Part shown: positions 45,255 through 58,419 of the stretch, in pieces
How the letters are laid out: each line of letters begins with the position of its first letter
Position numbering within the stretch: position 1 is the first letter of the stretch
Source of the DNA: Alteromonas macleodii ATCC 27126
GTDB taxonomy: Bacteria; Pseudomonadota; Gammaproteobacteria; Enterobacterales; Alteromonadaceae
Assembly: GCF_000172635.2 (NCBI RefSeq)
Contig: NC_018632.1
Span: 4,588,001-4,652,000, forward strand
DNA length: 64,000 bases
Reading direction: 5' to 3'
The notes under the pieces: model-generated
Told to the model about the DNA's origin: nothing
Databases searched by the model: none
The model's input: only the letters and a program-made list of their open reading frames with translations
Translations under genes and position numbers: made by a program

Positions 45255-46241
45255 CTAATGGTAGCGAGGGAGTTGAATTAACCATTCAACAATGAACAAT
45301 AGAACCCATGAAATCGGTATTAACGCAATACACGCAGCCACTCTTGCCTTATCTCTTGGGGCAAAAACCCGCGCCCCCATTTTTAAGACTCGTTCTTTTT
45401 CGCTTTCTAGTTGCTCAATTGACGCAGCTGTAGAGAATTCTTCGTGCTTTGCACATCGTTTAATACCGTCTTCTATGTTTTCCTCTAGGTGCAGAACAGC
45501 AGCTTTCTGCTCTTTCTCAAGCATACTTTTAAGCTTTATTACCGGCCAATATAGATAAACGCTCACTATCCCCGTGAAGAACGTCACTACTAGTACATCA
45601 ATGGAAGGAATGTCTTTTTTCAACCAAAAGATAGGAAAGATGGCCAGTGCCCCCATCGCAAATATGCTGTTAGTTGTTCCTAATTTTAAAATCGTCATGA
45701 TGGACTTAAGTCGGTCAATATTTCCACCGGCTTGGGGCAAAACTTTAGAAGTTAGGTACTTAATGTTGGAGGAAATCTGAAACAAAAATAAAATGGCCAA
45801 GAACCAAAAGGGGACGGCTGTGGCCGTTAAGAATAAAACGTGTATTTCTTGTTTTACCGTGATCAATCCTTCGAATATGCAGTACACAATCGTGATCATA
45901 ATAGAAATGATGATTGCATTGAAAATATGGTGTCTAAATTCAATGGCGAGTTCTCGCCTATGCGCCGAAAACTGACTAAGCTGGTTGGTTTTTACAAGCA
46001 AAGAAATAAGGGTGCTAGCCACGTTTTGATGCATTAAACGAAGCGCAAACCAAAAGTATCCTGTAATAAGCGACATACCAATAGCAGAGTTGAAGTCGCG
46101 CTGTGCACGTACATTTCCCACTTCAGGCCAATCTAACGCACCCGTAAAATAATGCACTGAAAGTAAAATCAGTGTTGTTAGCAGAGGAAAAAATCCAATA
46201 GAGGCACCTTTGTGCATGTTGGAATACGGGTTAAGCTTCAT
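45255..46241 (-). CDS. Multi-helix membrane protein of unknown function
   Basis: A 328-residue protein with about seven hydrophobic segments (near residues 15-35, 50-70, 110-130, 136-155, 190-210, 215-235 and 305-322). A polar coiled stretch with Glu, Lys and Ala lies near residues 240-290. No family is recognised, and no enzyme motif is visible. It is a single gene between the GST gene and the ATP synthase operon. Confidence 0.5.
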   Translation of the reverse strand: MKLNPYSNMHKGASIGFFPLLTTLILLSVHYFTGALDWPEVGNVRAQRDFNSAIGMSLITGYFWFALRLMHQNVASTLISLLVKTNQLSQFSAHRRELAIEFRHHIFNAIIISIMITIVYCIFEGLITVKQEIHVLFLTATAVPFWFLAILFLFQISSNIKYLTSKVLPQAGGNIDRLKSIMTILKLGTTNSIFAMGALAIFPIFWLKKDIPSIDVLVVTFFTGIVSVYLYWPVIKLKSMLEKEQKAAVLHLEENIEDGIKRCAKHEEFSTAASIEQLESEKERVLKMGARVFAPRDKARVAACIALIPISWVLLFIVEWLIQLPRYH

Positions 46242-46396
46242 TTCTATAATTCGTTACAGGCAAAGGTGGCACTAGAATTAGCGCCGATTACGTTTTAATT
46301 TAAATCGGTTAAAACGCTCTAACGATAAGCTTTGTGTAGTGCGATAGCAATAAAAATAAACGTAAGAGAATGTGAACGACCACTTTTCGTTCGGCA

Positions 46397-46426
46397 ATAA
46401 AAAACCCGCCATTTGGCGGGTTTTTT
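46397..46426 (-). terminator. Terminator of the ATP synthase operon
   Basis: AACCCGCC/GGCGGGTT forms an eight-pair stem with a four-base loop. The minus strand carries a T-run of about six after it, 15 bases past the atpC stop. Confidence 0.9.
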
Positions 46427-46440
46427 CAAAGCTGTGCTTT

Positions 46441-46854
46441 TTACTTGCGTAACTTCTGAATAAGACGAAGTTGAGCAATAGCTTCTGCAAGCTCGTGAGC
46501 TGCTTCAGCGTAGTTAAAGTCAGCGCCTGGGTTGGCGATGTGCTCTTCTGCACGTCGTTTGGCTTCTTCTGCTGCCTGCTCGTCAAGATCTTCAGCTCGA
46601 ACCGCGGTATCAGCCAGTACGGTAACATTGCCAGGTTGTACTTCTAGTACACCACCTGCAACATAGATTACTTCTTCTTCACCGTGCTGTTTAACCAAAC
46701 GCACCATACCAGGTTTAATAGCAGAGATAAGTGGCGCGTGCCCTGGGTGAATACCCAGCTCACCTTCGCTACCTGTCACCTGAATCGCTTCAACGCGACC
46801 TGAGAAAATCGCTTTCTCCGCGCTTACTACGTCCAAATGTACTGTCATTGCCAT
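46441..46854 (-). CDS. atpC: ATP synthase F1 epsilon subunit
   Basis: This central-stalk subunit couples rotation to catalysis and can inhibit ATP hydrolysis. The 137-residue sequence (E. coli 139) has the N-terminal beta sandwich with [18 protein letters not shown] and [12 protein letters not shown], and two C-terminal helices that are rich in Ala, Glu and Lys. It is the last gene of the operon, before the terminator. Confidence 0.95.
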   Translation of the reverse strand: MAMTVHLDVVSAEKAIFSGRVEAIQVTGSEGELGIHPGHAPLISAIKPGMVRLVKQHGEEEVIYVAGGVLEVQPGNVTVLADTAVRAEDLDEQAAEEAKRRAEEHIANPGADFNYAEAAHELAEAIAQLRLIQKLRK

Positions 46855-46914
46855 GTGAACCTCCTGATTAGGTACGTTAGCATGATGCTAGGCTAGCAAC
46901 TGCTAGCCCTGTCA

Positions 46915-48312
<1,398 letters not shown>

Positions 48313-48333
48313 TTATCTCTTTTAAACCTTTGC

Positions 48334-49194
48334 CTACACCGCTGCGGCACCGCTCACAATCTCACTGATTTCTTGTGTGATTGCAGCCTGACGCGCTTTG
48401 TTATATACCAGTTGTAACTCATCAATGAGGTTACCGGCGTTGTCGGTTGCTGCCTTCATGGCAACCATTCGCGCAGCTTGTTCTGACGCCGCGTTTTCTA
48501 CAACACCCTGATACACCTGAGACTCAATGTAACGAACCATTAGTGCTTCCAAAATTTCTTTTGGATCTGGCTCGTAGATGTAGTCCCAACGATGTTGATA
48601 TTCTTCGTCTTCTGACTTTGGCAAAGGCAATAACTGATTGATCACAGGTTTCTGTGTCATGGTGTTAACGAAGTCATTGAATACCAAGAATACTCGGTCA
48701 ATTTGTCCTTCGTCGTACGCTTTAAGCATAACGCGTACAACACCCACTACATCGCTCACAGACGGCTTGTCACCTAAACCAGATTCAGCAGCAAGCAACT
48801 TGCCACCAAAGCGGTTGAAGAAACTGCACGCCTTAGAACCTAATGCAGCGAAATCCACTTCTACACCCTGTTCACGCCATTTTTTGACGTCTTGAGTGAC
48901 GAGCTTAAATTCATTGGTGTTCAAGCCACCACATAAGCCTCGGTCAGTGGAAATCACAATGTAACCGACGCGCTTGACTTCACGCTCTTCCAAATAAGGA
49001 TGGCGATATTCAAGGTTACCGTTTGCAATGTGACCAATCACTTTAAGCATATTTTGTGCATATGGACGGCCAGAAGCCATGCGTTCCTGCGCCTTTTTCA
49101 TTTTAGACGCAGCAACCATTTCCATCGCACTGGTAATCTTCTGAGTATTTTTGATACTCCCAATCTTACCTTTTATTTCTTTACCGCTGGCCAT
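48334..49194 (-). CDS. atpG: ATP synthase F1 gamma subunit
   Basis: The rotating shaft of F1. The N-terminal helix ([28 protein letters not shown]) and the C-terminal helix ([20 protein letters not shown]) are highly conserved. The length is 286 residues (E. coli 287). It lies between atpA and atpD, as expected. Confidence 0.97.
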   Translation of the reverse strand: MASGKEIKGKIGSIKNTQKITSAMEMVAASKMKKAQERMASGRPYAQNMLKVIGHIANGNLEYRHPYLEEREVKRVGYIVISTDRGLCGGLNTNEFKLVTQDVKKWREQGVEVDFAALGSKACSFFNRFGGKLLAAESGLGDKPSVSDVVGVVRVMLKAYDEGQIDRVFLVFNDFVNTMTQKPVINQLLPLPKSEDEEYQHRWDYIYEPDPKEILEALMVRYIESQVYQGVVENAASEQAARMVAMKAATDNAGNLIDELQLVYNKARQAAITQEISEIVSGAAAV

Positions 49195-49252
49195 GACTAT
49201 CTCTCCGATTACTCAACGAATTGCGCTGGTGGTTAAACACCAGCACCATTGA

Positions 49253-50794
49253 TTACCAAGTTTGTGTCGCTTTAAAGTTTGTTAAAGCGTCGTTCAACTT
49301 AGAGGCAATCTCGTCGTTGTAGTTACCTGATTCGTTGATAGTCTTCATAAGGTCAGCGTGTTCGCTGTTCATGTAAGAGTGAAGAGCGGCTTCAAAATCT
49401 AGGATTTTGTTAAGCTCGATACCCTTAAGGAAACCTTTTTCTACCGCGAACAGAGATACACCCATATCAGCAATTGAAAGTGGTGCGTACTGCTTCTGCT
49501 TCATTAGCTCAGTTACGCGCTCACCGTGCTCAAGTTGCTCACGAGTTGCATCATCAAGGTCAGAAGCAAACTGCGAGAACGCCGCAAGTTCACGATACTG
49601 AGCTAGGGCTAGACGGATACCGCCACCCAACTTCTTGATGATTTTAGTCTGTGCAGCACCACCAACACGAGATACCGAGATACCAGCGTTAACCGCTGGA
49701 CGGATACCTGCGTTAAACAAGTCAGTTTCTAGGAAGATCTGACCGTCGGTAATTGAGATTACGTTAGTTGGTACGAATGCAGATACGTCACCAGCTTGCG
49801 TTTCGATAATTGGAAGCGCAGTCAATGAACCTGTCTTACCTTTCACTTCGCCGTTTGTGTAACGCTCAACGTATTGTTCGTTTACACGTGCAGCACGTTC
49901 TAGTAGACGTGAGTGAAGGTAGAATACGTCACCTGGGTAAGCTTCACGGCCTGGTGGACGCTTAAGTAGTAGTGAGATTTGACGGTAAGCAACAGCTTGC
50001 TTAGACAAATCATCATATACGATTAGCGCGTCTTCACCGCGGTCACGGAAGAATTCACCCATAGTACAACCAGAGTAAGGCGCTAGGTATTGAAGCGCAG
50101 CAGACTCAGATGCAGATGCTGCAACCACGATAGTGTGGTCAAGTGCACCGTGCTCTTCTAGTTTACGTACTACGTTAGCGATAGTAGATGCTTTCTGACC
50201 AACCGCTACGTACACACACTTAATGCCTGTACCTTTTTGGTTGATGATAGCGTCAACAGCCATTGCTGTTTTACCACACTGACGGTCACCGATGATAAGC
50301 TCACGCTGACCACGACCTACTGGGATCATGGCGTCAACTGACTTATAACCAGTTTGTACTGGCTGGTCTACCGATTGACGCTCGATTACGCCAGGTGCAA
50401 TTTTTTCAACTGGTTCGAAACCAGCTGCATCGATTGCGCCTTTACCATCGATAGGCTCACCTAGTGTGTTTACAACACGACCTAGTAGTGCGTTACCTAC
50501 TGGTACTTCAAGAATACGACCAGTAGATTGTACTTTATCGCCTTCTTTAAGGTCCGCATAAGGACCCATAACAACTGCACCTACAGAGTCTCGCTCAAGG
50601 TTTAGTGCAATTGCGTAACGGCTTCCAGGAAGCTCGATCATTTCTCCTTGCATTACATCTGCAAGGCCATGAATGCGGATAATACCGTCAGTTACTGCGA
50701 CGATAGTACCTTCATTACGTGCTTCACTGCTTACATTGAACTGTTCAATTCTTTTCTTGATCAGTTCAGCAATTTCAGTGGAATTAAGTTGCAT
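49253..50794 (-). CDS. atpA: ATP synthase F1 alpha subunit
   Basis: The regulatory nucleotide-binding subunit. It has 513 residues, identical in length to E. coli AtpA. The P-loop reads GDRQCGKTA where most species have GDRQTGKTA, which still satisfies GxxxxGKT. The Arg finger lies in the conserved [10 protein letters not shown] segment. It is followed by atpG after a short gap. Confidence 0.98.
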   Translation of the reverse strand: MQLNSTEIAELIKKRIEQFNVSSEARNEGTIVAVTDGIIRIHGLADVMQGEMIELPGSRYAIALNLERDSVGAVVMGPYADLKEGDKVQSTGRILEVPVGNALLGRVVNTLGEPIDGKGAIDAAGFEPVEKIAPGVIERQSVDQPVQTGYKSVDAMIPVGRGQRELIIGDRQCGKTAMAVDAIINQKGTGIKCVYVAVGQKASTIANVVRKLEEHGALDHTIVVAASASESAALQYLAPYSGCTMGEFFRDRGEDALIVYDDLSKQAVAYRQISLLLKRPPGREAYPGDVFYLHSRLLERAARVNEQYVERYTNGEVKGKTGSLTALPIIETQAGDVSAFVPTNVISITDGQIFLETDLFNAGIRPAVNAGISVSRVGGAAQTKIIKKLGGGIRLALAQYRELAAFSQFASDLDDATREQLEHGERVTELMKQKQYAPLSIADMGVSLFAVEKGFLKGIELNKILDFEAALHSYMNSEHADLMKTINESGNYNDEIASKLNDALTNFKATQTW

Positions 50795-50807
50795 GCTCTT
50801 ATCCCCG

Positions 50808-51341
50808 TTATGCTTGCAACGCGTCTGCTAGACGGTTCAATTTCGACTTTACGGAACCATCAATAACTGTATCGCCGGCATTAATTACCATTCCAGCGAT
50901 CAGGGCAGGGTCCACGTTACAATTAAGCTTCACTTTACGTGCCAAACGTTTTTCCAAAGATGCAACCAACTCATTTTGTTGCGCATCAGTCAGCGTAGAT
51001 GCTGAGGTTACGTCCACTTCTATTTCTTTGTCGTAATCTGCTTTAAATGCATCAAACAAAGTAGAAATTTCAGGCAACGCGGCTAAACGTTTATTCTCAG
51101 CCAAAACCTTAACCAGGTTTTGGCCGTGTTCGTCGAGTTGCTCACCACAAACATTGTTAAAAATGTCGGCAAGCGTGTCAGCGGCAACCGCACCAGACAA
51201 AAGCTGGTGCATGTCATCGTTCGCTGCTACAGCGCCTGCAAAGGCGAGCATTTCTTGCCATTTTGCAACGGCGTCTTTCTCGACAGCAAAATCGAAAGCA
51301 GCTTTAGCATAAGGACGAGCAACGGTTGTCAATTCAGACAT
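50808..51341 (-). CDS. atpH: ATP synthase F1 delta subunit
   Basis: This subunit joins F1 to the peripheral stalk. It has 177 residues, equal to E. coli. It starts with [14 protein letters not shown] and ends with a conserved [20 protein letters not shown] region. Confidence 0.95.
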   Translation of the reverse strand: MSELTTVARPYAKAAFDFAVEKDAVAKWQEMLAFAGAVAANDDMHQLLSGAVAADTLADIFNNVCGEQLDEHGQNLVKVLAENKRLAALPEISTLFDAFKADYDKEIEVDVTSASTLTDAQQNELVASLEKRLARKVKLNCNVDPALIAGMVINAGDTVIDGSVKSKLNRLADALQA

Positions 51342-51355
51342 GGCTCATCTCCCTA

Positions 51356-51826
51356 TTAAAGCTCAGCGACAAGTTTTTCAACAATGTCGTTTTGTGCGTT
51401 TGCATCGATTTCACGTTGTAAGATTTGCTGTGCGCCAGCTACTGCAAGTGCAGAAACCTGCTTGCGCAAATCTTCTTTGGCACGATTGCGTTCAGCTTCA
51501 ATCTCGGCATAACCAGAAGCGATAATCTTTTCGCGTTCCGCATGGCCTTTTTGCGTTTCTTCGTCAACCAATTGGTTGGCACGCTTTTTAGCCTGCTCGA
51601 TAATTTCAGCTGCTTGCGCTTTCGCATCTTTCAATTGCTCAGTAGCTTTCGCTTGAGCAAGCTCTAGGTCTTTCTCTGCACGCTCAGAAGCTTCAAGCCC
51701 ATCGGCAATTTTCTTCTGACGTTCTTCAATCGCTGCCATTAGTGGAGGCCATACATATTTCATGCAGAACACCACGAACACAGCGAAGGCGATTAATTGA
51801 CCAATAAAAGTGGCGTTAAAATTCAC
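51356..51826 (-). CDS. atpF: ATP synthase Fo b subunit
   Basis: The peripheral-stalk subunit, with one N-terminal membrane helix (about residues 5-25, [20 protein letters not shown]) and a long amphipathic coiled coil rich in Glu, Lys, Ala and Arg. It has 156 residues, equal to E. coli AtpF. Confidence 0.95.
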   Translation of the reverse strand: MNFNATFIGQLIAFAVFVVFCMKYVWPPLMAAIEERQKKIADGLEASERAEKDLELAQAKATEQLKDAKAQAAEIIEQAKKRANQLVDEETQKGHAEREKIIASGYAEIEAERNRAKEDLRKQVSALAVAGAQQILQREIDANAQNDIVEKLVAEL

Positions 51827-51871
51827 AATCGCCCCTCCTCTTAAAGTTCGCTAAAAAAGTGTTTAGTAGAA

Positions 51872-52093
<222 letters not shown>

Positions 52094-52192
52094 TTACGTC
52101 TCCGATTTAAGTTAAATTTAAAGTTAATGTTTAAAAGTCAAACTCTGTAAAAACGGTGTCGATTAAAAATCAAAACCGACACCCGTTAATGC

Positions 52193-53029
<837 letters not shown>

Positions 53030-53127
53030 TTAACCCAAGTTGTAAAGTGTAAAAATTTGGTGACTGGTTCTTTTGTCTCAATCGGTCGAATACGTTGTTT
53101 TCGTTATCGCAACGCCTCGCGCTGTCT

Positions 53128-53535
53128 TTATTCTTTCGTACCGTAATGAAACATGGCTAGCCCGTGGCTAGCGGTTGTAATCACAAATGCCATGAAAATC
53201 TCTAATGGCGCGGCGTTTAAGCCTTTAAAAGCAATTACAAATAAAATGATTGTCAGTGCCAGCTTCAATTTTGAGCCTTGGCTAAAACTCCGTGCAACAA
53301 GGTCGTTTTTACTGGCACCTGCGTAACGAAACGCGAAAGCCATAAAAACACTGTTCGGCAGAATGCTGATTAAAGCGCCTGCCGCTGCCGACATGGCGGA
53401 ATGACTTCCCCCTGCGGCGCCTGCGAAAGCGGTAACGACTAGGGCTGTAATAGCCTGAAAAAGTAGCCCTTTCTTGGCGAGGTCTAACCCGCGTTTTGCT
53501 AACTTGTTCGTCACTTTTACTCGCAGCTTGTTCAC
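53128..53535 (-). CDS. atpI: ATP synthase protein I
   Basis: A 135-residue membrane protein with four hydrophobic segments, first in the operon. AtpI assists c-ring assembly but is not part of the mature enzyme. The GTG at 53535 is the assigned start; a second GTG at 53514 is possible, because the likely promoter leaves only about 13 bases of leader. Confidence 0.85.
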   Translation of the reverse strand: MNKLRVKVTNKLAKRGLDLAKKGLLFQAITALVVTAFAGAAGGSHSAMSAAAGALISILPNSVFMAFAFRYAGASKNDLVARSFSQGSKLKLALTIILFVIAFKGLNAAPLEIFMAFVITTASHGLAMFHYGTKE

Positions 53536-53555
53536 GTCTTACAAAAAGCGTCAGA

Positions 53556-53583
53556 AGTATACTGTTTTACCGACAATTTTCAA
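53556..53583 (-). promoter_or_regulatory. Likely promoter of the atp operon
   Basis: Read on the minus strand, TTGAAA and TATACT are 16 bases apart, a good match to sigma-70. Five of six -10 positions and five of six -35 positions agree with the consensus. Confidence 0.55.
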
Positions 53584-53720
53584 CAGTACAACGCTTTTTG
53601 AAAGTTATTCTGAAAATTTTCTATTGCTATAACCGGAAAGGAGAGTGTCCGGTGTTTGCACCGAACAGCGTATCAATTGCGGGTTGGCAAAGGGAGCTTC
53701 TCTAGTAATTTTATTTTAAA

Positions 53721-54599
53721 CTATTGAATTTTAGAGATAATTCCATCTAATTGTTCAAGGTCGCTAAAGCTAATTGTCAGCTTGCCTTTGCCTTTCGCAT
53801 TGTGGTCAATACTCACAGGAGTGCCTAAATTTTCTGAAAGTCGTGTCATAAGGTTTTGCACATCGGGATCAACTTTCTTCTCAGGCTTAGGTTTAGCTGG
53901 CTCCAAAAGCTTTTTAACAAGCTTTTCTGTATCGCGCACGGTAAGACCTTTGCCCGATACTACTTGCGCAGTTTCAGACTGGGTATCACCTTCTAGCGCT
54001 AACAGCGCTCTAGCATGACCCATTTCAATATCGCCATGCTCGACTAACAGTTTCACGTCGTCGTTCAAATTATTCAGACGAAGTAAATTTGTCACTGTGG
54101 TGCGTGATTTGCCCACCGCTTCAGCAACTTCTTGATGGGTAAGCGCGAACTCATTCATTAAACGGTCGAGGGCTTGCGCCTCTTCCATAGCATTTAAATC
54201 TTCACGCTGGATATTTTCGATAAGCGCAATGGCCACTGCCGCTTCGTCAGGCACGTTCTTAACCAAACAAGGCACTTCGTCTAGCTGTGCCAGTTGTGAA
54301 GCTCGCCAGCGACGTTCACCGGCAATGATTTCATAGCGGTGCTCGTCGACTTTTCTCACTACGATAGGCTGAATAATACCTTGCGCACGAATGGACGATG
54401 CCAATTCTTCTAATGCCTCAGGTGACATGTCTTTTCGAGGCTGATACTTGCCCGGCACTAAGTATTCAATAGGGAGTTTACTCAACTCACCGTTGGTTGA
54501 ATTTACCTCGGCGGCATCTTGTTCTTTTTGAGCAGATGATTGGCTGGTTGCGAGTAGCGCATCTAAACCGCGGCCAAGGCCTCTTTTACGTGCTGACAT
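53721..54599 (-). CDS. parB: Chromosome-partitioning protein ParB
   Basis: This parS-binding CTP-switch protein nucleates origin segregation with ParA. The 292-residue protein has the N-terminal KRGLGRGLDALLA motif, the CTPase signature AGERRWRASQLA and a helix-turn-helix (LTHQEVAEAVGKSRTTVTNLLRL). The C-terminal dimerisation domain is intact. It follows parA after 45 bases on the same strand. Confidence 0.96.
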   Translation of the reverse strand: MSARKRGLGRGLDALLATSQSSAQKEQDAAEVNSTNGELSKLPIEYLVPGKYQPRKDMSPEALEELASSIRAQGIIQPIVVRKVDEHRYEIIAGERRWRASQLAQLDEVPCLVKNVPDEAAVAIALIENIQREDLNAMEEAQALDRLMNEFALTHQEVAEAVGKSRTTVTNLLRLNNLNDDVKLLVEHGDIEMGHARALLALEGDTQSETAQVVSGKGLTVRDTEKLVKKLLEPAKPKPEKKVDPDVQNLMTRLSENLGTPVSIDHNAKGKGKLTISFSDLEQLDGIISKIQ

Positions 54600-54644
54600 A
54601 GTGTCCTCTATGGCATGTGCTGATAGTGTTCAGCTTATTGTCGT

Positions 54645-55439
54645 TTAACTTGCTTTTGCCTGTGCAGGCGTTGTTTTGTCCCTACGACGCAGTATTTCAC
54701 CCGCCAGTGCCAAGTAGGCTTTAGCGCCTGTCGAAGACTTATCATAGTACATCGCTGGCGTACCGAAGCTTGGTGCTTCAGCTAGACGAACATTGCGCGG
54801 AATAACCGTGCGATAAACCTGTTCACCAAAATGGCGCTTCAACTGTTCTGAAACGTCGTTAGCAAGGCGATTGCGCGGGTCGTACATAGTACGCAATACG
54901 CCTTCAATCTTCAATTCTGGATTCACTACGGATGCCAATTTTTGAATGGTATCCATAAGGGCAGTGAGGCCTTCTAGTGCATAATATTCACACTGCATAG
55001 GCACCATTACCGAATCGGCAGCCGCCAAGGCGTTCACCGTTAACTGGTTTAGCGAAGGCGGGCAGTCGATAAAGACAAAATCGTAGTAATCCATAACGGG
55101 CTTCAGCGCATTGCGAAGCCTTACTTCACGGGCAAACATTTCCATCAGCTTGATTTCTGCCGCGGTTACGTCACCGTTCGCCGCGATGAGGTCATACTTG
55201 CCGCTTGTCGCTTTAACGATAACATCGTTAATTGGCTTTTCTTCAATCAACAATTCAAATGCCGTAGATTCAACGTCGTATTTATCAACGCCGCTTCCCA
55301 TGGTCGCATTACCTTGTGGATCGAGATCAATGAGCAACACCTTACGTTTGGTTGCTGCCATTGACGCTGCCACGTTAACTGCAGTGGTTGTCTTTCCAAC
55401 ACCACCTTTTTGATTCGCGATCGCGATTACCTTAGCCAC
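54645..55439 (-). CDS. parA: Chromosome-partitioning ATPase ParA
   Basis: A Walker-type ATPase of 264 residues. The deviant Walker A KGGVGKTT begins at Lys11. The switch region FIDCPPSLN and the conserved DPQGNATMGSG are present. It moves origin regions apart with ParB-parS. It lies between rsmG and parB in one leftward operon. Confidence 0.96.
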   Translation of the reverse strand: MAKVIAIANQKGGVGKTTTAVNVAASMAATKRKVLLIDLDPQGNATMGSGVDKYDVESTAFELLIEEKPINDVIVKATSGKYDLIAANGDVTAAEIKLMEMFAREVRLRNALKPVMDYYDFVFIDCPPSLNQLTVNALAAADSVMVPMQCEYYALEGLTALMDTIQKLASVVNPELKIEGVLRTMYDPRNRLANDVSEQLKRHFGEQVYRTVIPRNVRLAEAPSFGTPAMYYDKSSTGAKAYLALAGEILRRRDKTTPAQAKAS

Positions 55440-55474
55440 GTTAGATCCTGTTCTCGTCTATTTCTATTTTTCGG

Positions 55475-56110
55475 CTATTTCTTTTTTAGCCAAACCAGAT
55501 GTCGTTCGCCTACCAAATTTGGCACAGTGAGGTTTTCCGTTTTGCTCACATGGAAGTGATCACTCACTTCGTCTATCTCATCTTGTGGAAACTGACCTTT
55601 AAGCGCCAAAAATTGACCTTCTGAATCTACCAGATGCTGACACCAGTGCAACATATCTTTTAGCGAAGCGAAAGCTCGGCTTAGCACAATATCGTAAGGC
55701 GTATCGCCATTATGCTCTTCAACGCGGCTTTGCACAGGAGTTACGTTAGTTAATCCAAGCGTGTGCACACATTGGGTCATAAACCGTACACGCTTGCCCA
55801 ATGAGTCAAGCAATGTGAATGATTTATCTGGAAACGCGATTGCCAACGGCATACCTGGAAGGCCAGGGCCCGTTCCAACATCAATGATATTGTTACCATC
55901 AAGAAAGGGCACAATCGCCAGCGAATCTAGAATGTGTTTCACCATCATTTGCTTAGGATCGCGCACAGAAGTCAGGTTGTACGCCTTATTCCATTTGTCC
56001 ATAAGCAGCACATAGTCAACTAACTGCTGCTGTTGCTTATCACTTAAATCTAGTGAAAGGGCATCGAGTCCAGACACCAAAATGGTGTGCAATTCTTGCT
56101 GTATCGTCAT
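55475..56110 (-). CDS. rsmG: 16S rRNA m7G527 methyltransferase RsmG
   Basis: RsmG (GidB) methylates G527 of 16S rRNA using S-adenosylmethionine. The SAM-binding motif [20 protein letters not shown] is present, and the length (211) is close to E. coli (207). It stands before parA, the standard arrangement of rsmG-parA-parB near origins. mnmG is separated from it by 318 bases instead of being adjacent. Confidence 0.96.
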   Translation of the reverse strand: MTIQQELHTILVSGLDALSLDLSDKQQQQLVDYVLLMDKWNKAYNLTSVRDPKQMMVKHILDSLAIVPFLDGNNIIDVGTGPGLPGMPLAIAFPDKSFTLLDSLGKRVRFMTQCVHTLGLTNVTPVQSRVEEHNGDTPYDIVLSRAFASLKDMLHWCQHLVDSEGQFLALKGQFPQDEIDEVSDHFHVSKTENLTVPNLVGERHLVWLKKK

Positions 56111-56428
56111 CGAAAAATCTGTCTGTTCGCGTTAATGTTTTTTGCTCTACACAGTCCATACCATAAACACGCGTGGCGAATCGTTATTTGCCGCTCATTT
56201 ACAGCCGTTTGTTACTGCAGCTCTTCATGCTCGATACAAGTGCGCTTGAAAAATGCACCTGAATTCATCAAAGCCGCACAACGAATGTAAATTGGTGCAA
56301 TGGGACAGTGTGAAAAGCGCCGAGTTTTTCTAGTTTTCGCATAGTTTAGGCAATTATGATTATCATAATACGCGAATAAATAGGAAAAACTAAGCGCTGT
56401 GAGTAATGTGTTGAGTTAAGCGCGTGTT
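56111..56428 (-). promoter_or_regulatory. Spacer between rsmG and mnmG with Fur-like palindrome
   Basis: This 318-base noncoding gap probably holds the promoter of rsmG-parAB. The sequence at 56353-56371 (AATTATGATTATCATAATA) is nearly palindromic and matches the Fur consensus at 14 of 19 positions. No terminator with a T-run is seen after mnmG. Confidence 0.35.
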
Positions 56429-58330
56429 TTACGCACTGATTTTCTCTTGCTTGCGCAACATGCCGTGTTTTTTAAGGTAAACCAGCAGTAAAGAGATGGC
56501 CGCCGGGGTAATGCCCGAAATACGCGATGCTTTACCGATTGTTTCCGGTCTGGCTTCGGTTAACTTGGCTACAACCTCGTTCGACAAGCCGGAAATCTTG
56601 CTGAAGTCCATATCAACCGGCAACAGGGTGTTTTCGTGTCGCTGCGTTTTCGCGATTTCATCCATTTGACGGGCAATGTAGCCAGCGTACTTAATTTGAA
56701 TTTCCACTTGCTCTGCAGCAACCGGATCTTCAAGACCTGGGCCAACACTTTCAATTTCCATTAACTGACCGTAAGTCATTTCAGGTCGACGGATCAGTTC
56801 TTCAAGAGAATGTTCACGACTCACCGGATTTTTCAGCATGGTATTGAGTTCCGGCGTTGCCGCGTGATCAGGGTGGATCCACTGACCGCGTAGACGCTGC
56901 AGCTCACTTTCTACCGCTTCCATCTTGTCGTTAAATTTCGCCCAGCGCGCATCATCAACAAGACCAATCTCTCGGCCCATCGCGGTTAAACGGCTATCGG
57001 CATTGTCTTCACGAAGCAGTAGTCTGTATTCTGCACGGCTAGTGAACATGCGGTACGGCTCTTTCGTACCCATGGTGGCTAAGTCGTCGATAAGTACGCC
57101 CATGTATGCTTGGTCGCGGCGTAAAATCATCGGGTCTTTTTCTTGAACTTGTAGCGCTGCGTTTGCGCCTGCTACTAACCCTTGCGCACCCGCTTCTTCA
57201 TAGCCAGTAGTACCGTTAATTTGGCCAGCAAAGAACAAACCTCGAATAAACTTCGTTTCCAGTGTTTGTTTCAGATCGCGTGGATCAAAGAAATCGTATT
57301 CAATTGCATAACCCGGACGAACAATGTGCGCATTTTCAAAACCTTTGATCGAGCGGACAAGGTTCATCTGTACGTCAAATGGCAAACTGGTTGAAATACC
57401 ATTTGGATAAACTTCAATGCTGTTTAAACCTTCTGGCTCAACAAAAATTTGATGCGATGTCTTATCTGCAAAACGGGTGATCTTATCTTCGATACTTGGG
57501 CAATAGCGCGGTCCGATACCTTCGATAACCCCTGTAAACATGGGTGAGCGATCTAATCCCCCGCGAATGATATCGTGGGTTTTTTCGTTAGTGTGGGTGA
57601 TATAGCACGGGATCTGTGTAGGGTGCATAGTTCTATCACCCATGAACGAAAATACCGGCGTAGGATTGTCACCAGGTTGAGGCTGCATTACAGAAAAATC
57701 TAACGAGCGAGCATCAAGTCTTGCTGGTGTCCCAGTTTTTAAACGGTCAACACGAAACGGAAGGGCACGTAGTCTATCTGCAAGTGCGATAGACGGTGGA
57801 TCGCCGGCACGACCGCCGCGATAGTTTTCAAGGCCAATGTGAATGGTTCCGCCAAGGAAAGTACCCACTGTCAGTACCACTGACTTGGCTTTAAACTTCA
57901 AGCCCATTTGCGTAACAACACCGCATACCTGATCGTTTTCAACAATCAGATCGTCAACGCTCTGTTGGAACAGGGTTAGGTTTTCTTGATTTTCAACAAT
58001 GTCGCGAATGGCGTTTTTGTAAAGCGTACGGTCAGCTTGCGCACGCGTTGCACGAACAGCTGGGCCTTTAGAAGAATTCAATGTTCTAAACTGAATACCG
58101 CCTTTGTCGATAGCCAGTGCCATTGCACCGCCTAACGCATCGATCTCTTTTACAAGATGACCTTTACCGATCCCACCAATTGCAGGGTTACACGACATCT
58201 GGCCTATCGTCTCAATATTGTGAGTGAGCAACAGCGTATTTGCACCCATGCGAGCAGCTGCAAGTGCCGCTTCTGTACCTGCATGTCCACCACCTACAAC
58301 GATGACATCAAATGCTTCAGCATAAAACAT
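56429..58330 (-). CDS. mnmG: tRNA uridine-5-carboxymethylaminomethylation enzyme MnmG
   Basis: MnmG (GidA) works with MnmE to modify the wobble uridine of certain tRNAs. The 633-residue protein (E. coli 629) has the FAD motif [19 protein letters not shown] and the conserved [18 protein letters not shown] region. The C-terminal helical domain is complete. mnmG flanks oriC, a classic gammaproteobacterial arrangement, and is read away from the origin. Confidence 0.97.
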   Translation of the reverse strand: MFYAEAFDVIVVGGGHAGTEAALAAARMGANTLLLTHNIETIGQMSCNPAIGGIGKGHLVKEIDALGGAMALAIDKGGIQFRTLNSSKGPAVRATRAQADRTLYKNAIRDIVENQENLTLFQQSVDDLIVENDQVCGVVTQMGLKFKAKSVVLTVGTFLGGTIHIGLENYRGGRAGDPPSIALADRLRALPFRVDRLKTGTPARLDARSLDFSVMQPQPGDNPTPVFSFMGDRTMHPTQIPCYITHTNEKTHDIIRGGLDRSPMFTGVIEGIGPRYCPSIEDKITRFADKTSHQIFVEPEGLNSIEVYPNGISTSLPFDVQMNLVRSIKGFENAHIVRPGYAIEYDFFDPRDLKQTLETKFIRGLFFAGQINGTTGYEEAGAQGLVAGANAALQVQEKDPMILRRDQAYMGVLIDDLATMGTKEPYRMFTSRAEYRLLLREDNADSRLTAMGREIGLVDDARWAKFNDKMEAVESELQRLRGQWIHPDHAATPELNTMLKNPVSREHSLEELIRRPEMTYGQLMEIESVGPGLEDPVAAEQVEIQIKYAGYIARQMDEIAKTQRHENTLLPVDMDFSKISGLSNEVVAKLTEARPETIGKASRISGITPAAISLLLVYLKKHGMLRKQEKISA

Positions 58331-58419
58331 GGTTAAACCTCACTATTAACTTACGATAAGCCGATTAAAAACTAATTTTTCCCACGCAGAGACTGCTGAA
58401 AAAAGGGCGCGTATTTTAT

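Noticed and set aside
46278..46628. A 116-codon open frame over the atpC end and the operon terminator
   Set aside because: It crosses a strong terminator and overlaps atpC in another frame.
54049..54064. A second parS-like site in parB
   Set aside because: Only the left half matches (GTTTCACGT); the right half does not pair.
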